DNA of 60,811 bases from Flavobacterium omnivorum (GCF_900099915.1 NZ_FNDB01000021.1:1-60811), one strand, 5' to 3'. Positions 35,181-44,912 are shown, counted from the first letter of the stretch. Notes: generated by a model from the letters alone, not told the origin. Program-made: numbers and translations.

Positions 35181-36134
35181 TTATTTAAAAAAACTATCTA
35201 CAAACTCATACTTATTAAAAACCTGAAGATCCTCAATTCCTTCTCCAACACCAATATATTTTACTGGAATTTGAAATTGATCTGAGATTCCTATCACAAC
35301 TCCGCCTTTGGCAGTTCCGTCAAGTTTAGTAACAGCTAAACATGTAACCTCAGTAGCTGCTGTAAATTGTTTTGCTTGTTCAAAAGCATTCTGACCGGTT
35401 GAGCCGTCCAAAACTAATAACACATCGTGTGGTGCATCACCAACTACCTTTTGCATCACTCGTTTTACTTTGGTCAACTCGTTCATCAAATTAATTTTAT
35501 TATGCAAACGACCTGCCGTATCAATAATAACGATATCCGCATTTTGAGCTACAGCCGATTGTAAGGTATCAAACGCTACTGAAGCGGGATCACTTCCCAT
35601 ATCTTGACGGACAATAGGAACACCTACTCGATCTGCCCAAATTTGTAATTGATCAATCGCCGCGGCACGAAAAGTATCAGCAGCACCCAAAACAACATTA
35701 TAACCTTGTTTTTTAAATTGATACGCTAACTTGCCAATGGTAGTAGTCTTTCCAACACCATTTACCCCAACTACCATCAAAACATAGGGTTTTGTCTGAA
35801 TTGGAATTAAAAACTCAGTACCCTCACCAGAATTGGTCTCTGATAATAAACCAGCAATTTCTTCTCTGAGAATTTGATTGAGCTCCTCTATTCCCATATA
35901 TTTATCTGAGGCAACACGACTCTCTATTCTTGTAATAATTTTCAGAGTTGTATTGACACCAACATCTGATGTAACAAGGATTTCTTCTAAATTATCTAAG
36001 ACTTCATCATCCACTTTTGACTTTCCTGCAACAGCTTTAGTTAACTTTGAAAAGAAATTTGTTTTTGATTTTTCAAGACCTTTGTCTAATGTTTCTTTTT
36101 TCTCTGATGAAAATATTCTTTTGAAAAAACTCAT
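35181..36134 (-). CDS. ftsY: Signal recognition particle receptor FtsY
   Basis: This SRP-type GTPase docks ribosome-nascent chain-SRP complexes at the membrane. The 317 residues contain a short charged A-like region, the four-helix N domain and the G domain, with P-loop GVNGVGKTTT, ADTFRAAAIDQLQ, DTAGR and TKLDGTAKGG. The length fits the Bacteroidetes form, which lacks a long acidic N-terminal extension. A terminator separates it from the ribosomal protein genes upstream, so it probably has its own promoter. Confidence 0.97.
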   Translation of the reverse strand: MSFFKRIFSSEKKETLDKGLEKSKTNFFSKLTKAVAGKSKVDDEVLDNLEEILVTSDVGVNTTLKIITRIESRVASDKYMGIEELNQILREEIAGLLSETNSGEGTEFLIPIQTKPYVLMVVGVNGVGKTTTIGKLAYQFKKQGYNVVLGAADTFRAAAIDQLQIWADRVGVPIVRQDMGSDPASVAFDTLQSAVAQNADIVIIDTAGRLHNKINLMNELTKVKRVMQKVVGDAPHDVLLVLDGSTGQNAFEQAKQFTAATEVTCLAVTKLDGTAKGGVVIGISDQFQIPVKYIGVGEGIEDLQVFNKYEFVDSFFK

Positions 36135-36211
36135 TGTATAAATAGTATTAAGAATGAAGTATTTAAGTCCAAAGAACCCATACGTTTTCTAATGGTAAAT
36201 ATAGAAAATAA

Positions 36212-36241
36212 AAAAGCTACTTTCCAATGAAAGTAGCTTTT
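36212..36241 (-). terminator. Terminator of rpmB-rpmG-DUF4295
   Basis: AAAGCTACTTTC and GAAAGTAGCTTT form a 12-bp perfect stem around CAAT, with a minus-strand T-run. It lies 22 bases beyond the DUF4295 stop and before ftsY. Confidence 0.9.
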
Positions 36242-36262
36242 CTATATAATGTTAATTGAATA

Positions 36263-36415
36263 TTATTTCTTTTTCAAGAATTCATCAACTGATTCTGGTG
36301 TCATTATAGATTCTACGAATGTATATGCACCTGTTTTAGGAGATTTCACCATTTTGATGGCTTTTGATAATCTCTTAGAAGCTGTCTGTAAGGTTGCTAC
36401 TGTTTTCTTTGCCAT
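36263..36415 (-). CDS. DUF4295 protein (50 residues)
   Basis: An ATG at 36415 opens a 50-codon frame (MAKKTVATLQTASKRLSKAI ... EFLKKK), matching the very small basic DUF4295 proteins that Bacteroidetes encode next to L33 and L28. Nine bases separate it from rpmG on the same strand. The context suggests a ribosome-linked role, but the function is not known. Confidence 0.88.
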   Translation of the reverse strand: MAKKTVATLQTASKRLSKAIKMVKSPKTGAYTFVESIMTPESVDEFLKKK

Positions 36416-36424
36416 GACTAATAA

Positions 36425-36607
36425 TTATTTAATTTCTTTATGAACAGTTACACGTTTCAAGATTGGATTAAATTTTTTAATCTCTAATCTGTCTGGAGTA
36501 TTTTTTTTGTTCTTTGTTGTTATGTATCTTGAAGTCCCTGCAACACCTGATGTTTTGTGTTCAGTACATTCTAAAATTACCTGGATTCTATTACCTTTCT
36601 TTGCCAT
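36425..36607 (-). CDS. rpmG: 50S ribosomal protein L33
   Basis: The 60-residue basic protein starts [18 protein letters not shown] and ends in VTHKEIK. It has the beta-hairpin pattern of L33, including the [17 protein letters not shown] segment. The zinc-ribbon cysteine pairs are absent apart from a single cysteine, which is the C-minus form. It lies between rpmB and DUF4295 in one operon. Confidence 0.96.
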   Translation of the reverse strand: MAKKGNRIQVILECTEHKTSGVAGTSRYITTKNKKNTPDRLEIKKFNPILKRVTVHKEIK

Positions 36608-36634
36608 CTTGCTATTTTTTTATTTTGGAAGGGA

Positions 36635-36871
36635 TTATTTAATAAATCCTTCTGCCTGTGCTTTTTTCAAAACTGCAGCGATTCCATTTTTATTAATTGT
36701 TTTTATCGTAGATGCTGCTACTCTAAGAGTAATCCATCTATCTTCTTCTGGAAGATAAAAACGCTTTTTAACTAAGTTCACAGAAAATTTTCTCTTAGTT
36801 TTGTTCATAGCGTGAGAAACGTTATTTCCTACCATCGCTCTTTTACCTGTAAGGTCACAAACTCTTGACAT
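36635..36871 (-). CDS. rpmB: 50S ribosomal protein L28
   Basis: The 78-residue protein starts [20 protein letters not shown], typical of L28, with [14 protein letters not shown] and a C-terminal helix. It is the first gene of rpmB-rpmG-DUF4295 and the leader is about 70 bases from the cinA end. Confidence 0.97.
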   Translation of the reverse strand: MSRVCDLTGKRAMVGNNVSHAMNKTKRKFSVNLVKKRFYLPEEDRWITLRVAASTIKTINKNGIAAVLKKAQAEGFIK

Positions 36872-36943
36872 TATACTTATCTTTTATCGTTATTCAAAAT
36901 CAGGGTGCAAAGAAAAGAAAAATAAACCTATTAACCAACATTA

Positions 36944-38197
36944 TTAACGCACATTTTTTAAAATTTCTTTCTGCAACAGCTCTAAACTTTTAATTACTGC
37001 TCTATCTATCACTTTTTCACGGGGTTGACCAAAATTAAATTCTTCAACAATTATTTCGCTTGGCGTAGCCAATGCAATAAAAACAGTCCCAATTTCAGCA
37101 TTAGAGTCCCCTTTTGATGGTCCTGCATTTCCCGTTGTCGCAATTGCATAATCTGTTTTCATCATCTTTTTAATATTCAAAGCCATCGCCGAAACCACTT
37201 CCCTGCTCACCACAGAATACTCATTTATGAGACTTTCTGGTATGCCTAAAACATCAATTTTAACCTCTGTTCCGTAGGAAACTACACTCCCTTTAAAATA
37301 ACTTGAAGCACCAGCAATAGCGGTCAAAACCTGTGCGATTTTACCTCCAGTACAACTTTCAGCTGTCGATAGCGTTTTATTTTGTTTTATCAGCATTTTA
37401 CCCACAACAACCTCTATCGTCTCACCATCGTCAAAACCCACGATAATATCATTGATTAAGAGATCCAGCGACTTTACATTTTCAGCTAGAGCAGCTTCTA
37501 ATTCTTCTTTGTCAGTACCCCGTGCCGAAAGTCGCAAACGAACTCTTCCAGGCGCAGGCAAATAGGCCAATTTAATAAATTCTGGAAGATTATTTTCCCA
37601 ATCCTCTATTCGTTCCGCTACTATACTTTCGCCTTGACCGTAGGTCAGAATGGTTTTATGAATAATATAAGGACGCTCGTATTCCCGAATTACTTTTGGA
37701 ATAATTTCATGCTCTACTATATATTTCATTTCATAAGGAACTCCAGGAAGAGAAATAAAAACCGTATTCTCTTTTTTCATCCACATTCCAGGCGCTGTCC
37801 CCAATTGATTGTGCAAGACCGTACATTTAGAAGGGACTAATGCTTGATCTCTATTGATTTGGGATGCCGCTCTATTCATAACCCGCTCAATAAGCTCAAC
37901 TACATGCTTCTCTACCGCTTTATCAACAATTAATTCGTCATCAAAATAATCACAAAATGTCTTCTTTGTAATATCGTCTTTGGTAGGTCCCAAACCGCCA
38001 GTGATAATCACTAAATCTACTTTGTTTTGTAGCGCAGCAAACGTGTCTAAAATATGCGCTTTATCATCACTTATCGAAATCATTTCATTGATCTCAACGC
38101 CAATTTTATCCAATGAATTGGCTATAAAACCAGAATTAGTATCTACAATTTGGCCTATTAAAATTTCGTCACCAATGGTAACTATAGTTGCTTTCAT
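36944..38197 (-). CDS. cinA: CinA-family protein (competence/damage-inducible; NMN deamidase domain)
   Basis: The 417 residues hold two domains. The N-terminal molybdopterin-binding-like domain shows [21 protein letters not shown] and [13 protein letters not shown]. The C-terminal CinA domain, from about residue 255, shows [22 protein letters not shown] and TGNAGP, and in other bacteria it deamidates nicotinamide mononucleotide. The length is standard. A hairpin upstream may terminate the Hpt gene transcript, leaving cinA as the first gene before the ribosomal protein cluster. Confidence 0.93.
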   Translation of the reverse strand: MKATIVTIGDEILIGQIVDTNSGFIANSLDKIGVEINEMISISDDKAHILDTFAALQNKVDLVIITGGLGPTKDDITKKTFCDYFDDELIVDKAVEKHVVELIERVMNRAASQINRDQALVPSKCTVLHNQLGTAPGMWMKKENTVFISLPGVPYEMKYIVEHEIIPKVIREYERPYIIHKTILTYGQGESIVAERIEDWENNLPEFIKLAYLPAPGRVRLRLSARGTDKEELEAALAENVKSLDLLINDIIVGFDDGETIEVVVGKMLIKQNKTLSTAESCTGGKIAQVLTAIAGASSYFKGSVVSYGTEVKIDVLGIPESLINEYSVVSREVVSAMALNIKKMMKTDYAIATTGNAGPSKGDSNAEIGTVFIALATPSEIIVEEFNFGQPREKVIDRAVIKSLELLQKEILKNVR

Positions 38198-38232
38198 TTT
38201 TCTACTGCTATTTATTTTATACCGTTTTAATC

Positions 38233-38272
38233 AAAAAGAGAAACATACTATAGTTAGCACATTTCTCTTTTT
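38233..38272 (-). terminator. Possible terminator downstream of the Hpt gene
   Basis: AAAAAGAGAAA pairs with TTTCTCTTTTT (11 bp, mostly A/T) around an 18-base loop. It lies about 150 bases past the Hpt stop, so the assignment is tentative. Confidence 0.45.
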
Positions 38273-38423
38273 CTTAAGGAAGTAGTTTACCTAATTTTAT
38301 TTTCATTAGAGCTCCTTGAAATTTGTTCAAAGCGAAAATCTTCTCTCATCAAATTATTAAAAAGAGACCAGAATAATCGCAACGAGTAGCCCGACATACT
38401 TTTCAGTGAGTCAAGACGTACTA

Positions 38424-38768
38424 TTACAAATCAAAGTCTTTTTTGATTTCTTTGACCGCATCATTTACTTGATTTTTCACACTCTTAAAAGTTTCTTTGA
38501 TGTCTTTCTTTTTCCCTTCGGCTTTGGTCCATGCTTCGATTTGAAGAATCTCTTCAAAAGCTACATTTAAACCCATTAAATCAAGCGTTGGTTTTATCTT
38601 GTGCGCATAAGCATAAGCATGCTTGTGGTCTTTCTTTTTTATTCCTTCTTTGATTTGAAGTAAATCTTCTGGAACTTCAGTAACAAACAAAGTTAGAATT
38701 TCGTTTACAAATTCTGGATCGTTGTCTGAAAGTGCGTACACTTTTGAAAGGTTGTAATGTATAGCCAT
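38424..38768 (-). CDS. Histidine-containing phosphotransfer (Hpt) domain protein
   Basis: The 114 residues form a single Hpt domain: a helical bundle with the phospho-acceptor histidine in AYAYAHKIKPTLDLMG, where HKIKP stands in the place of the usual HxLKGxS. Hpt proteins relay phosphate between receiver domains of hybrid kinases and regulators. No kinase is adjacent. The hybrid kinase at 13097 lacks its own Hpt domain and could be a partner. The start codon overlaps the stop of the FAH-family gene, so the two are translationally linked. Confidence 0.88.
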   Translation of the reverse strand: MAIHYNLSKVYALSDNDPEFVNEILTLFVTEVPEDLLQIKEGIKKKDHKHAYAYAHKIKPTLDLMGLNVAFEEILQIEAWTKAEGKKKDIKETFKSVKNQVNDAVKEIKKDFDL

Positions 38769-39379
38769 TATTTTACTTGTATTCTAAATAATTGTTGTCC
38801 CTCTAAAAATCCTTCTAGTACATCATCGGGTTTTACTGCTGCAACCCCTTCCGGAGTTCCTGTAAAGATAATATCACCAATTTTTAACGTAAAAAACTGC
38901 GAAACGTATGAAATAAGCTCATCAATTTTCCACAACATAAGACCGGAATTACTCATTTGCACTGTCTTACTGTTATTTGTTAATTCAAAAGTAATATTTT
39001 CTAATGAACTAAATTGACTTTTGGGCAAAAATTCACCTAGTACTGCCGAACCGTCAAATGCTTTGGCTTTCTCCCAAGGCAATCCTTTAGCCTTTAACTT
39101 ATCCTGCAAATCGCGAGCAGTAAAATCGATTCCGACACTAATTTCGTCATAATATTTATGAGCAAACTTAGGTTCGATGTATTTACCGACCTTACTAATT
39201 TTGACAATAATTTCAATTTCATGATGCACCTCTTCTGAAAATTCAGGAATCACAAATGGATGTTGCTTCAACAAAACAGCCGAATCCGGCTTCATAAAAA
39301 CTACGGGCTCCGTAGGCCTTTCGTTATGCAATTCTTCAATATGATTGGTGTAATTTCTACCTATGCAAATAATTTTCAT
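38768..39379 (-). CDS. Fumarylacetoacetate hydrolase family protein
   Basis: The 203 residues cover an FAH catalytic domain: IICIGRNYTNHIEE, PVVFMKPDSAVL, metal-ligand glutamates in EVHHEIEIIVKIS, GIDFTARDLQ and IIFTGTPEGVAAV. Proteins of this short form act as oxaloacetate tautomerases or decarboxylases or acylpyruvate hydrolases. The exact substrate here is not resolvable. It lies 34 bases after the exonuclease gene and shares a base with the Hpt gene. Confidence 0.92.
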   Translation of the reverse strand: MKIICIGRNYTNHIEELHNERPTEPVVFMKPDSAVLLKQHPFVIPEFSEEVHHEIEIIVKISKVGKYIEPKFAHKYYDEISVGIDFTARDLQDKLKAKGLPWEKAKAFDGSAVLGEFLPKSQFSSLENITFELTNNSKTVQMSNSGLMLWKIDELISYVSQFFTLKIGDIIFTGTPEGVAAVKPDDVLEGFLEGQQLFRIQVK

Positions 39380-39413
39380 TTCGTGCTTTATTAAATAATG
39401 GTTGATTTCAAAA

Positions 39414-40190
39414 TTAGCTAAATTTATTATTCAGTTTTCGAAGTTTGATAGCAGTCAATACTTTTTTAGTATACAAAGGAAAATCAGCGTTTTGAATCCA
39501 ACTAAAATAACCAGGCTCTGTTTCCAGAATTTTATCTACTTTGATTCCTTTGTGTTTCCCAAAAGCAAAAATCTCTTCATTATCTTTATCAAAAGCAATC
39601 ATTCCTGCAAAATCAGCAATTTTCTTTCTTGTAGAAAATTCCGAAAGTAGTTTCATGTCATTTTCCAATTCGGGATAGCGATCCAATTGTGCTTTAAGGA
39701 TTTCATAAGTTGCCATAGTATCCGCCTCCGCAGAATGCGCATTTTCCAATCCTTTATCACAATAAAATTTTAAAGCTGCAGACAACGTTCGTTCTTCCAT
39801 TTTATGAAAAATAGTCTGAACATCTACTGATACTTTTCCCTTCATATCAAAATCTACTCCAGCACGCAATAATTCTTCCGCCAACAAAGGGATATCAAAT
39901 CGATCCGAATTAAATCCAGCCAAATCACTATCTTTTATCATATTGTAAACTTGCGCAGCCAACTCATTAAAAGTAGGCTCATTAGCCACTTTTTCATCGG
40001 TAATTCCATGAACAGCTGTGGTTTGTGCCGGGATTGGAATCGTTGGATTCACTAACCATGTTTTACTTTCTTTATTTCCGTTTGGAAAAACTTTGAATAT
40101 TGAGATTTCTACAATTCTATCTTTTCCGATATCTATTCCAGTAGTTTCAAGATCGAAAAAGCAAATTGGTTTATTGAGTTTGAGTTCCAT
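39414..40190 (-). CDS. DnaQ-like 3'-5' exonuclease
   Basis: The 258 residues begin with the Exo I motif of the DEDDh family (D13 and E15 in FDLETTG). Exo II follows near NSDRFDIPLLAEELL, and Exo III has HSAEADTMATYEIL. The C-terminal 80 residues, with FAFGKHKGIKVDKIL and YFSWIQNADFP, look like the small domain found in ExoX-type proteins rather than a polymerase tail. A role in DNA repair or proofreading is likely but unproven. It is followed on the same strand by the FAH and Hpt genes. Confidence 0.92.
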   Translation of the reverse strand: MELKLNKPICFFDLETTGIDIGKDRIVEISIFKVFPNGNKESKTWLVNPTIPIPAQTTAVHGITDEKVANEPTFNELAAQVYNMIKDSDLAGFNSDRFDIPLLAEELLRAGVDFDMKGKVSVDVQTIFHKMEERTLSAALKFYCDKGLENAHSAEADTMATYEILKAQLDRYPELENDMKLLSEFSTRKKIADFAGMIAFDKDNEEIFAFGKHKGIKVDKILETEPGYFSWIQNADFPLYTKKVLTAIKLRKLNNKFS

Positions 40191-40287
40191 TTTTAATTTT
40201 TGTGTGATTACAAATATAGAAATTTGGGATTAATTTTGTTTCACCTTTGACCTTTAAAGTTCTAAAAAACATGACAAAAACAAAAAA

Positions 40288-40315
40288 CCCGACCAATTTA
40301 TAAAAACGAGTCGGA
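40288..40315 (-). terminator. Terminator of the E2 gene
   Basis: CCGAC and GTCGG pair around a 16-base loop, and on the minus strand a GTTTTTTG run follows. It lies 23 bases past the E2 stop. Confidence 0.6.
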
Positions 40316-40337
40316 TCTAAAATACTATTATCTATTT

Positions 40338-41639
40338 TTAAATATCTCTGTTGACGTCAAAAGCTTCTAAATATTCAGCTACGCGTTTTACAAAACTACC
40401 TCCTAATGCACCATCTACGACACGATGATCGTAACTGTGCGATAAGAACATTTTTTGGCGAATGCCTATGAAATCACCTTCCGGAGTTTCAATAACTGCT
40501 GGCATTTTACGAATAGCTCCCAATGCTAAAATTCCTACTTGTGGTTGATTTAATATTGGTGTACCAAAAACACTTCCAAAAGTACCAACGTTCGTTACGG
40601 TGTAAGTTCCACCTTGTGTATCATCTGGTTTTAGTTTTCCTGCCTTTGCACGACCCCCTAAATCATTTACGGCTTTTGCCATACCCACTAGGTTCAATTG
40701 ATCCGCGTTTTTAATAACAGGAACAATTAAGTTCCCGTTAGGTAACGAAGCCGCCATTCCAAGGTTGATGTTTTTCTTTTTGATAATGAAATCCCCATCT
40801 ACAGAAATATTCATTCCCGGAAAATCTTTCAGTGCTTTTGCAACTGCTTCCATGAAAATTGGAGTATACGTCAACTTCTCCCCTTCTCTTTTTTCAAAAG
40901 CATTTTTATTTTTTTCTCTCCATCTCACAATATTCGTCACATCCACTTCAATAAAGGATTGTACGTGAGCCGAAGTTTGTACCGAAGCGACCATATAACC
41001 CGCAATTAATTTGCGCATTCTATCCATCTCAATGATTTCGTCTCCACCACTTACTGATACTGAAGCCGCTTTTTGAGCAACTGGAGCCGCAACTATTTTT
41101 TGAACTGCCACAACCGGAGTCGACACAGCTGGCTGATTTGATCTGTTTTTTACGTAATCTAAAATATCATTTTTAGTTACTCTTCCTTCTTTTCCAGTTC
41201 CTGAAATTGATTCTAACTCTGCAACAGAAACCCCTTCTTCTTTGGCTATATTTTTGACTAAAGGCGACAAGAATTTTTCAGAATCAGAAAAGTCAACTGG
41301 AGCGGCAACACTTTCTTTAGCAGCATCAACAGTTTTTGCAACTTCAGCTACGACTGCAGCAGGTACCGCTTCCTTAACGATTGGTACCAAGTCACCGCCT
41401 TCGGTTTCGATTATTGCAATAGTCTGACCTACTTGAACCAGATCATCTTTTCCAAACAATTGTTCGACTAAGATTCCCGAAACTTCGCTTGGCACTTCAC
41501 TATCTACTTTATCAGTAGCAATTTCAAGTACTGCTTCATCGGCTTCTACTTTGTCTCCAACTTGTTTTAACCAATTTGTAATGGTTGCTTCTGCAACGCT
41601 TTCTCCCATTTTAGGAAGTTTTAATTCAAATCTTGCCAT
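40338..41639 (-). CDS. 2-oxoacid dehydrogenase E2 (dihydrolipoamide acyltransferase)
   Basis: The 433 residues contain a lipoyl domain with acceptor K44 (EIATDKVDSEVP), an Ala/Pro/Val-rich linker, a peripheral-subunit-binding domain (FLSPLVKNIAKEEGVSVAEL, GRVTKNDILDYV), a second linker and the catalytic domain. The active site is H405 and D409 in SHSYDHRVVDGALGG. The enzyme moves acyl groups from E1 to CoA in the pyruvate, 2-oxoglutarate or branched-chain complex. The layout favours the branched-chain type, but E1 and E3 are not adjacent, so I give no symbol. Confidence 0.92.
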   Translation of the reverse strand: MARFELKLPKMGESVAEATITNWLKQVGDKVEADEAVLEIATDKVDSEVPSEVSGILVEQLFGKDDLVQVGQTIAIIETEGGDLVPIVKEAVPAAVVAEVAKTVDAAKESVAAPVDFSDSEKFLSPLVKNIAKEEGVSVAELESISGTGKEGRVTKNDILDYVKNRSNQPAVSTPVVAVQKIVAAPVAQKAASVSVSGGDEIIEMDRMRKLIAGYMVASVQTSAHVQSFIEVDVTNIVRWREKNKNAFEKREGEKLTYTPIFMEAVAKALKDFPGMNISVDGDFIIKKKNINLGMAASLPNGNLIVPVIKNADQLNLVGMAKAVNDLGGRAKAGKLKPDDTQGGTYTVTNVGTFGSVFGTPILNQPQVGILALGAIRKMPAVIETPEGDFIGIRQKMFLSHSYDHRVVDGALGGSFVKRVAEYLEAFDVNRDI

Positions 41640-41723
41640 ATCGTTAACCTAAAAGGTGATTTTGATTTTCAGTTTGCGAAATTACTAAATATTTCAATTA
41701 TAAATTACATTAAATGCAATTTT

Positions 41724-42905
41724 TTACTCGATTTTAATAACCTCACCTCTTTCGCTACTATTGTTACTTCCTATTAAAAAATTAGCTTTTTTTGGTATAA
41801 TTTTAAACGTAAATCCTTTATTCTTTAAAGATTCAAGAATAGCGATGCTTTCTTTAAACGAAAGGAATTCGTTATCCAGAATAATTTCCACTCGGTCTTT
41901 ATTTTTAATAGAAGACGAATTTACCATTTTTTCTGTTTTTAAATCGTGAAACGACACTTTTTTTTGCAATACAAAGCAGAGTTTATCTGCTAATTTTTCG
42001 TTAGATGAAACTAAAAGATAGGAGTTTGGACTGCTTTTTACTTTGGATTTTCCCTGAAACATTTTTACAAAAGAAAAAAATATAATTCCCATTTTCATAA
42101 AAACAGAAAAAAATGCGGAGCTAAAACCATCGGAACTAAAATGCTTTTTATAAAAGAAGTTCATTGCCTCTTGAAAACGCTTCATATAAGTCCCATCCTT
42201 GATTGTACTTTCGCCTTTGTAGTGAACAACAGTCGTTTCATGAAAATAAAAATTGAATTTCCCTTTTTTAGAAATCATGTAAGACAAATCAATATCATCG
42301 GAATACATGAAACAATTTTCATCGAATCCACCTACTTCACAATACAACTCTCTTTTCATGACCATAAAAGCACCAACCAAAATTGCAACTTTTCCAGTTT
42401 GATCTCGGTTTAAATGCTGCGCATAATAACTCCCAAAAAGCGGAAACTTAGTAAACAATCGATACAATCCAGTGATTTTGGTAAAAGCCACCCAAGGCGT
42501 GGGAACACCCCGCTTACTTTCAGGCAGAAAATTGCCAGTTCCATCAATCAGTTTACAACCTATAATCCCTAAGTCAGATCGTTTATTGGCAAAAGCCAAG
42601 ACTTTTACAAACGTGTCTTCGGCAACAACGGTGTCAGGATTGAGAATGCAAATGTATTCTCCACAAGCTTCAGCAACAGCGCTATTGTTTGCTTTCGAGA
42701 AACCTACATTCTCCTTGTTTTGAATGAGTTTTATATTTGGAAACCGCTGTGTCATCATTTGACAACTATCATCCTGCGAATTATTATCGATGACAATAAT
42801 CTCGCCCTCCATGTCTTCTAATGCACTTTGAACGCTTAAAACACATTGTTCGAGAAAATAGCGAACGTTATAATTAAGAATAATAACTGATAATTGCATT
42901 TTCAA
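41724..42905 (-). CDS. Glycosyltransferase family 2
   Basis: The 393 residues begin with a GT-A fold: LSVIILNYNVRYFLEQCV, IVIDNNSQDDSC, and CILNPDTVVAED in the DxD position. The acceptor side shows GGFDENCFMYSDDIDLSYMISKKG. A hydrophobic stretch near residues 255-280 (FFSVFMKMGIIFFSFVKM) may be a membrane anchor. A polar tail of about 100 residues follows. The first 30 residues are typical of rhamnosyl-type transferases, but donor and acceptor are unknown. It follows the cupin gene by 58 bases on the same strand. Confidence 0.9.
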   Translation of the reverse strand: MKMQLSVIILNYNVRYFLEQCVLSVQSALEDMEGEIIVIDNNSQDDSCQMMTQRFPNIKLIQNKENVGFSKANNSAVAEACGEYICILNPDTVVAEDTFVKVLAFANKRSDLGIIGCKLIDGTGNFLPESKRGVPTPWVAFTKITGLYRLFTKFPLFGSYYAQHLNRDQTGKVAILVGAFMVMKRELYCEVGGFDENCFMYSDDIDLSYMISKKGKFNFYFHETTVVHYKGESTIKDGTYMKRFQEAMNFFYKKHFSSDGFSSAFFSVFMKMGIIFFSFVKMFQGKSKVKSSPNSYLLVSSNEKLADKLCFVLQKKVSFHDLKTEKMVNSSSIKNKDRVEIILDNEFLSFKESIAILESLKNKGFTFKIIPKKANFLIGSNNSSERGEVIKIE

Positions 42906-42963
42906 AGATAGATTTTAAGATGTAAAGCCACAATAATTACAAAATAAAATACACGGTTTCTAT

Positions 42964-43479
42964 TTATCGTCCAAAATCATCTTGCAAACGAACAATATCA
43001 TCCTCATCTGAAGGATTTTCAGCATCAGTGTGTTGCCAAATTTCAGCTACAATTCCCCAAGAATCTAGACCAATTAAACGGTGTCGCTCCCCTTTTTCCA
43101 GTTGGATGAAATTTCCGGGTATCAGCTGTTTAATCTTACCTTCTTCATCTGTTAAACTAGTTTTCACTCCTACAACTCCAGAAAGTATCTTCCACAACTC
43201 TGCCCTGCGAAAGTGATATTGCCAAGATAAACGTTTGTGAGGCGCAACTACCAGAATCTTTGGACTTAGCTTATTGGTGATTTTAATTGTTTTCAGATCA
43301 AGATGCGGAAAAAATGCAGCGGCAAATTCAGGCGCTTGGCTTTCATCAATAACAAAAAAACCTCCCCAAGGTCTTGTCGCATCTTGTTTTTCAATCGTAA
43401 AGTTTTCCTTTTTCAAAGCTGCTGCCAGTTGTTCAAAAACAGCTTTTTTTTCTAAAGTATCCGGGACATTAAAACTCAT
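42964..43479 (-). CDS. Cupin-fold sugar-phosphate isomerase-like protein
   Basis: The 171 residues contain one cupin barrel like the C-terminal domain of type II mannose-6-phosphate isomerases: RPWGGFFVID at the start, LVVAPHKRLSWQYHFRRAELWKIL with metal-binding histidines, GNFIQLEKGERHRLIGL and IVAEIWQH. It lacks the nucleotidyltransferase half of the bifunctional enzyme. Relatives are sometimes called phosphoheptose isomerase without proof. It lies in the same orientation before a glycosyltransferase, which fits surface polysaccharide work. Confidence 0.8.
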   Translation of the reverse strand: MSFNVPDTLEKKAVFEQLAAALKKENFTIEKQDATRPWGGFFVIDESQAPEFAAAFFPHLDLKTIKITNKLSPKILVVAPHKRLSWQYHFRRAELWKILSGVVGVKTSLTDEEGKIKQLIPGNFIQLEKGERHRLIGLDSWGIVAEIWQHTDAENPSDEDDIVRLQDDFGR

Positions 43480-43852
43480 TTTTAGTATTTTAAAATTATA
43501 AAAGTGTCAATTTTAATGAGATGCATGCTACCAAAAGTTTCTACAAATACTAAGATTGCTTGCTTACCATGTAAATTCTATCGAAAGATTTTTCACTTCT
43601 TTTGAGAGACTCTTCCTTTTTTTTGCCCAAAGTTAAGCATAATTGTGATTTTATTTCCTTCAAAAAACATAGAAACAACATTTGTTGGTCATCTATTGCG
43701 GTTAATTGGCATTTCTGTACCACAAATTGTTTTCCTGCATTGTAAGTTATAATTCTTTTTTCGAAAGAAAACGTGCTACTTCAAATTCATGTAAACAAAA
43801 TCATTCCTTCTCCATTCCTTCTTTAGTCTTGAAAATCGTTTACTTTTGAAAA
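43480..43852. other. Divergent intergenic region
   Basis: These 373 AT-rich bases lie between the cupin gene and a plus-strand gene. No coding frame is convincing. A -7 element TACTTTTG at 43841-43848 abuts the next start codon. Confidence 0.4.
43841..43848 (+). promoter_or_regulatory. -7 element very close to the ATG at 43853
   Basis: TACTTTTG fits TAnnTTTG. Transcription would begin at about 43853-43856, at or past the ATG, which suggests a leaderless message or a later start. Confidence 0.45.
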
Positions 43853-44857
43853 ATGGAAGGAAGTACTAAACCTAATCTAATTGAAGCATTGAGAAAGAGA
43901 CTCCTATTATTATCGCTACTAACTGCTAGCATTGCTCAATCCCAAATTTCAGGATGTACGGATCCACTTTCTAAGAATTACAATCCAAAAGCTACCACAA
44001 ATGATGGTAGTTGCCACTATGCTTCGATAAAAATCAAGCCAAAATATTCTGTAAAATTAAATGCAAGACTAAAAGAAACTTCTGGTTTAACACAAAGCGA
44101 TTCGCTCTTTTGGACCATTAATGACGATACCGATACCGTTCTTTATGGCCTTGATACGATTGGTAGTATTAAAAACAAAATACTGCTTAAAAAAGCATCA
44201 AATACAGATTGGGAGGAAATAGCACAAGACAACAACTATTTTTATGTAGGTGATTTTGGAAATAATTCCAGCGGAAACAGAAAAGATCTTCACGTTTTAC
44301 GAATAGAGAAAGAAACACTTTTAACACCTGTCCAAAAGATTGATACGATTTCGTTTTCCTATTCCAATCAAACTAATTTTAATAAAAAAACGGCTAATAC
44401 TACAGATTTTGATTGTGAAGCTTTTATTGTTTGCGATGATAGTATTTATCTGTTTACGAAGCAATGGAAGAACAAAAAAACGAGTGTGTATGCCTTACCA
44501 AAAACTCCAGGTACTTACATTGCTAAGTTAAAAGAGACTTATAACACCAAAGGACTAATCACTGAGGCAGCCTATTTACCCGAAAAAAAATTACTTGTTT
44601 TATCAGGATATAATAGATTTGTATTTCCTTTTATATACCTTTTATACGATTACAAGACAACTCATTTTTTTTCAGGCAATAAAAGAAAGGTCAAAATTGC
44701 ACTTCCTTTTCATCAAATAGAAGGCATCGCCACTCCAGATGGAATTCATTTTTATTTGACCAATGAAAATTTTGTCAGAAAACCAATAGTCGACGTAACA
44801 CAGCAATTGCACCAACTGGATTTAAGTCCATTTTTAGGTAATTTTCTTAATCAATAA
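43853..44857 (+). CDS. Secreted protein with Ca-binding-type GCTD repeat and propeller-like body
   Basis: The 334 residues have a basic start, a hydrophobic signal (LRKRLLLLSLLTASIAQSQ), and one GCTDPLSKNYNPKATTNDGS motif. That motif is common at the edges of Bacteroidetes secreted proteins. The rest has repeating strands such as LFWTINDDTDTVLYGLDTIG, WEEIAQDNNYFYVGDFGNNS and LLVLSGYN, which suggests a beta-propeller. No enzymatic motif or sorting domain is seen. ATG 43853 sits about 5 bases from a -7 element; a TTG near 43888 just before the hydrophobic stretch is an alternative start. Confidence 0.75.
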   Translation: MEGSTKPNLIEALRKRLLLLSLLTASIAQSQISGCTDPLSKNYNPKATTNDGSCHYASIKIKPKYSVKLNARLKETSGLTQSDSLFWTINDDTDTVLYGLDTIGSIKNKILLKKASNTDWEEIAQDNNYFYVGDFGNNSSGNRKDLHVLRIEKETLLTPVQKIDTISFSYSNQTNFNKKTANTTDFDCEAFIVCDDSIYLFTKQWKNKKTSVYALPKTPGTYIAKLKETYNTKGLITEAAYLPEKKLLVLSGYNRFVFPFIYLLYDYKTTHFFSGNKRKVKIALPFHQIEGIATPDGIHFYLTNENFVRKPIVDVTQQLHQLDLSPFLGNFLNQ

Positions 44858-44912
44858 GTCTTGAAAAGCTTCATATTCAAACAAACTATTCGCAATTAGT
44901 CATTTAATAGTT

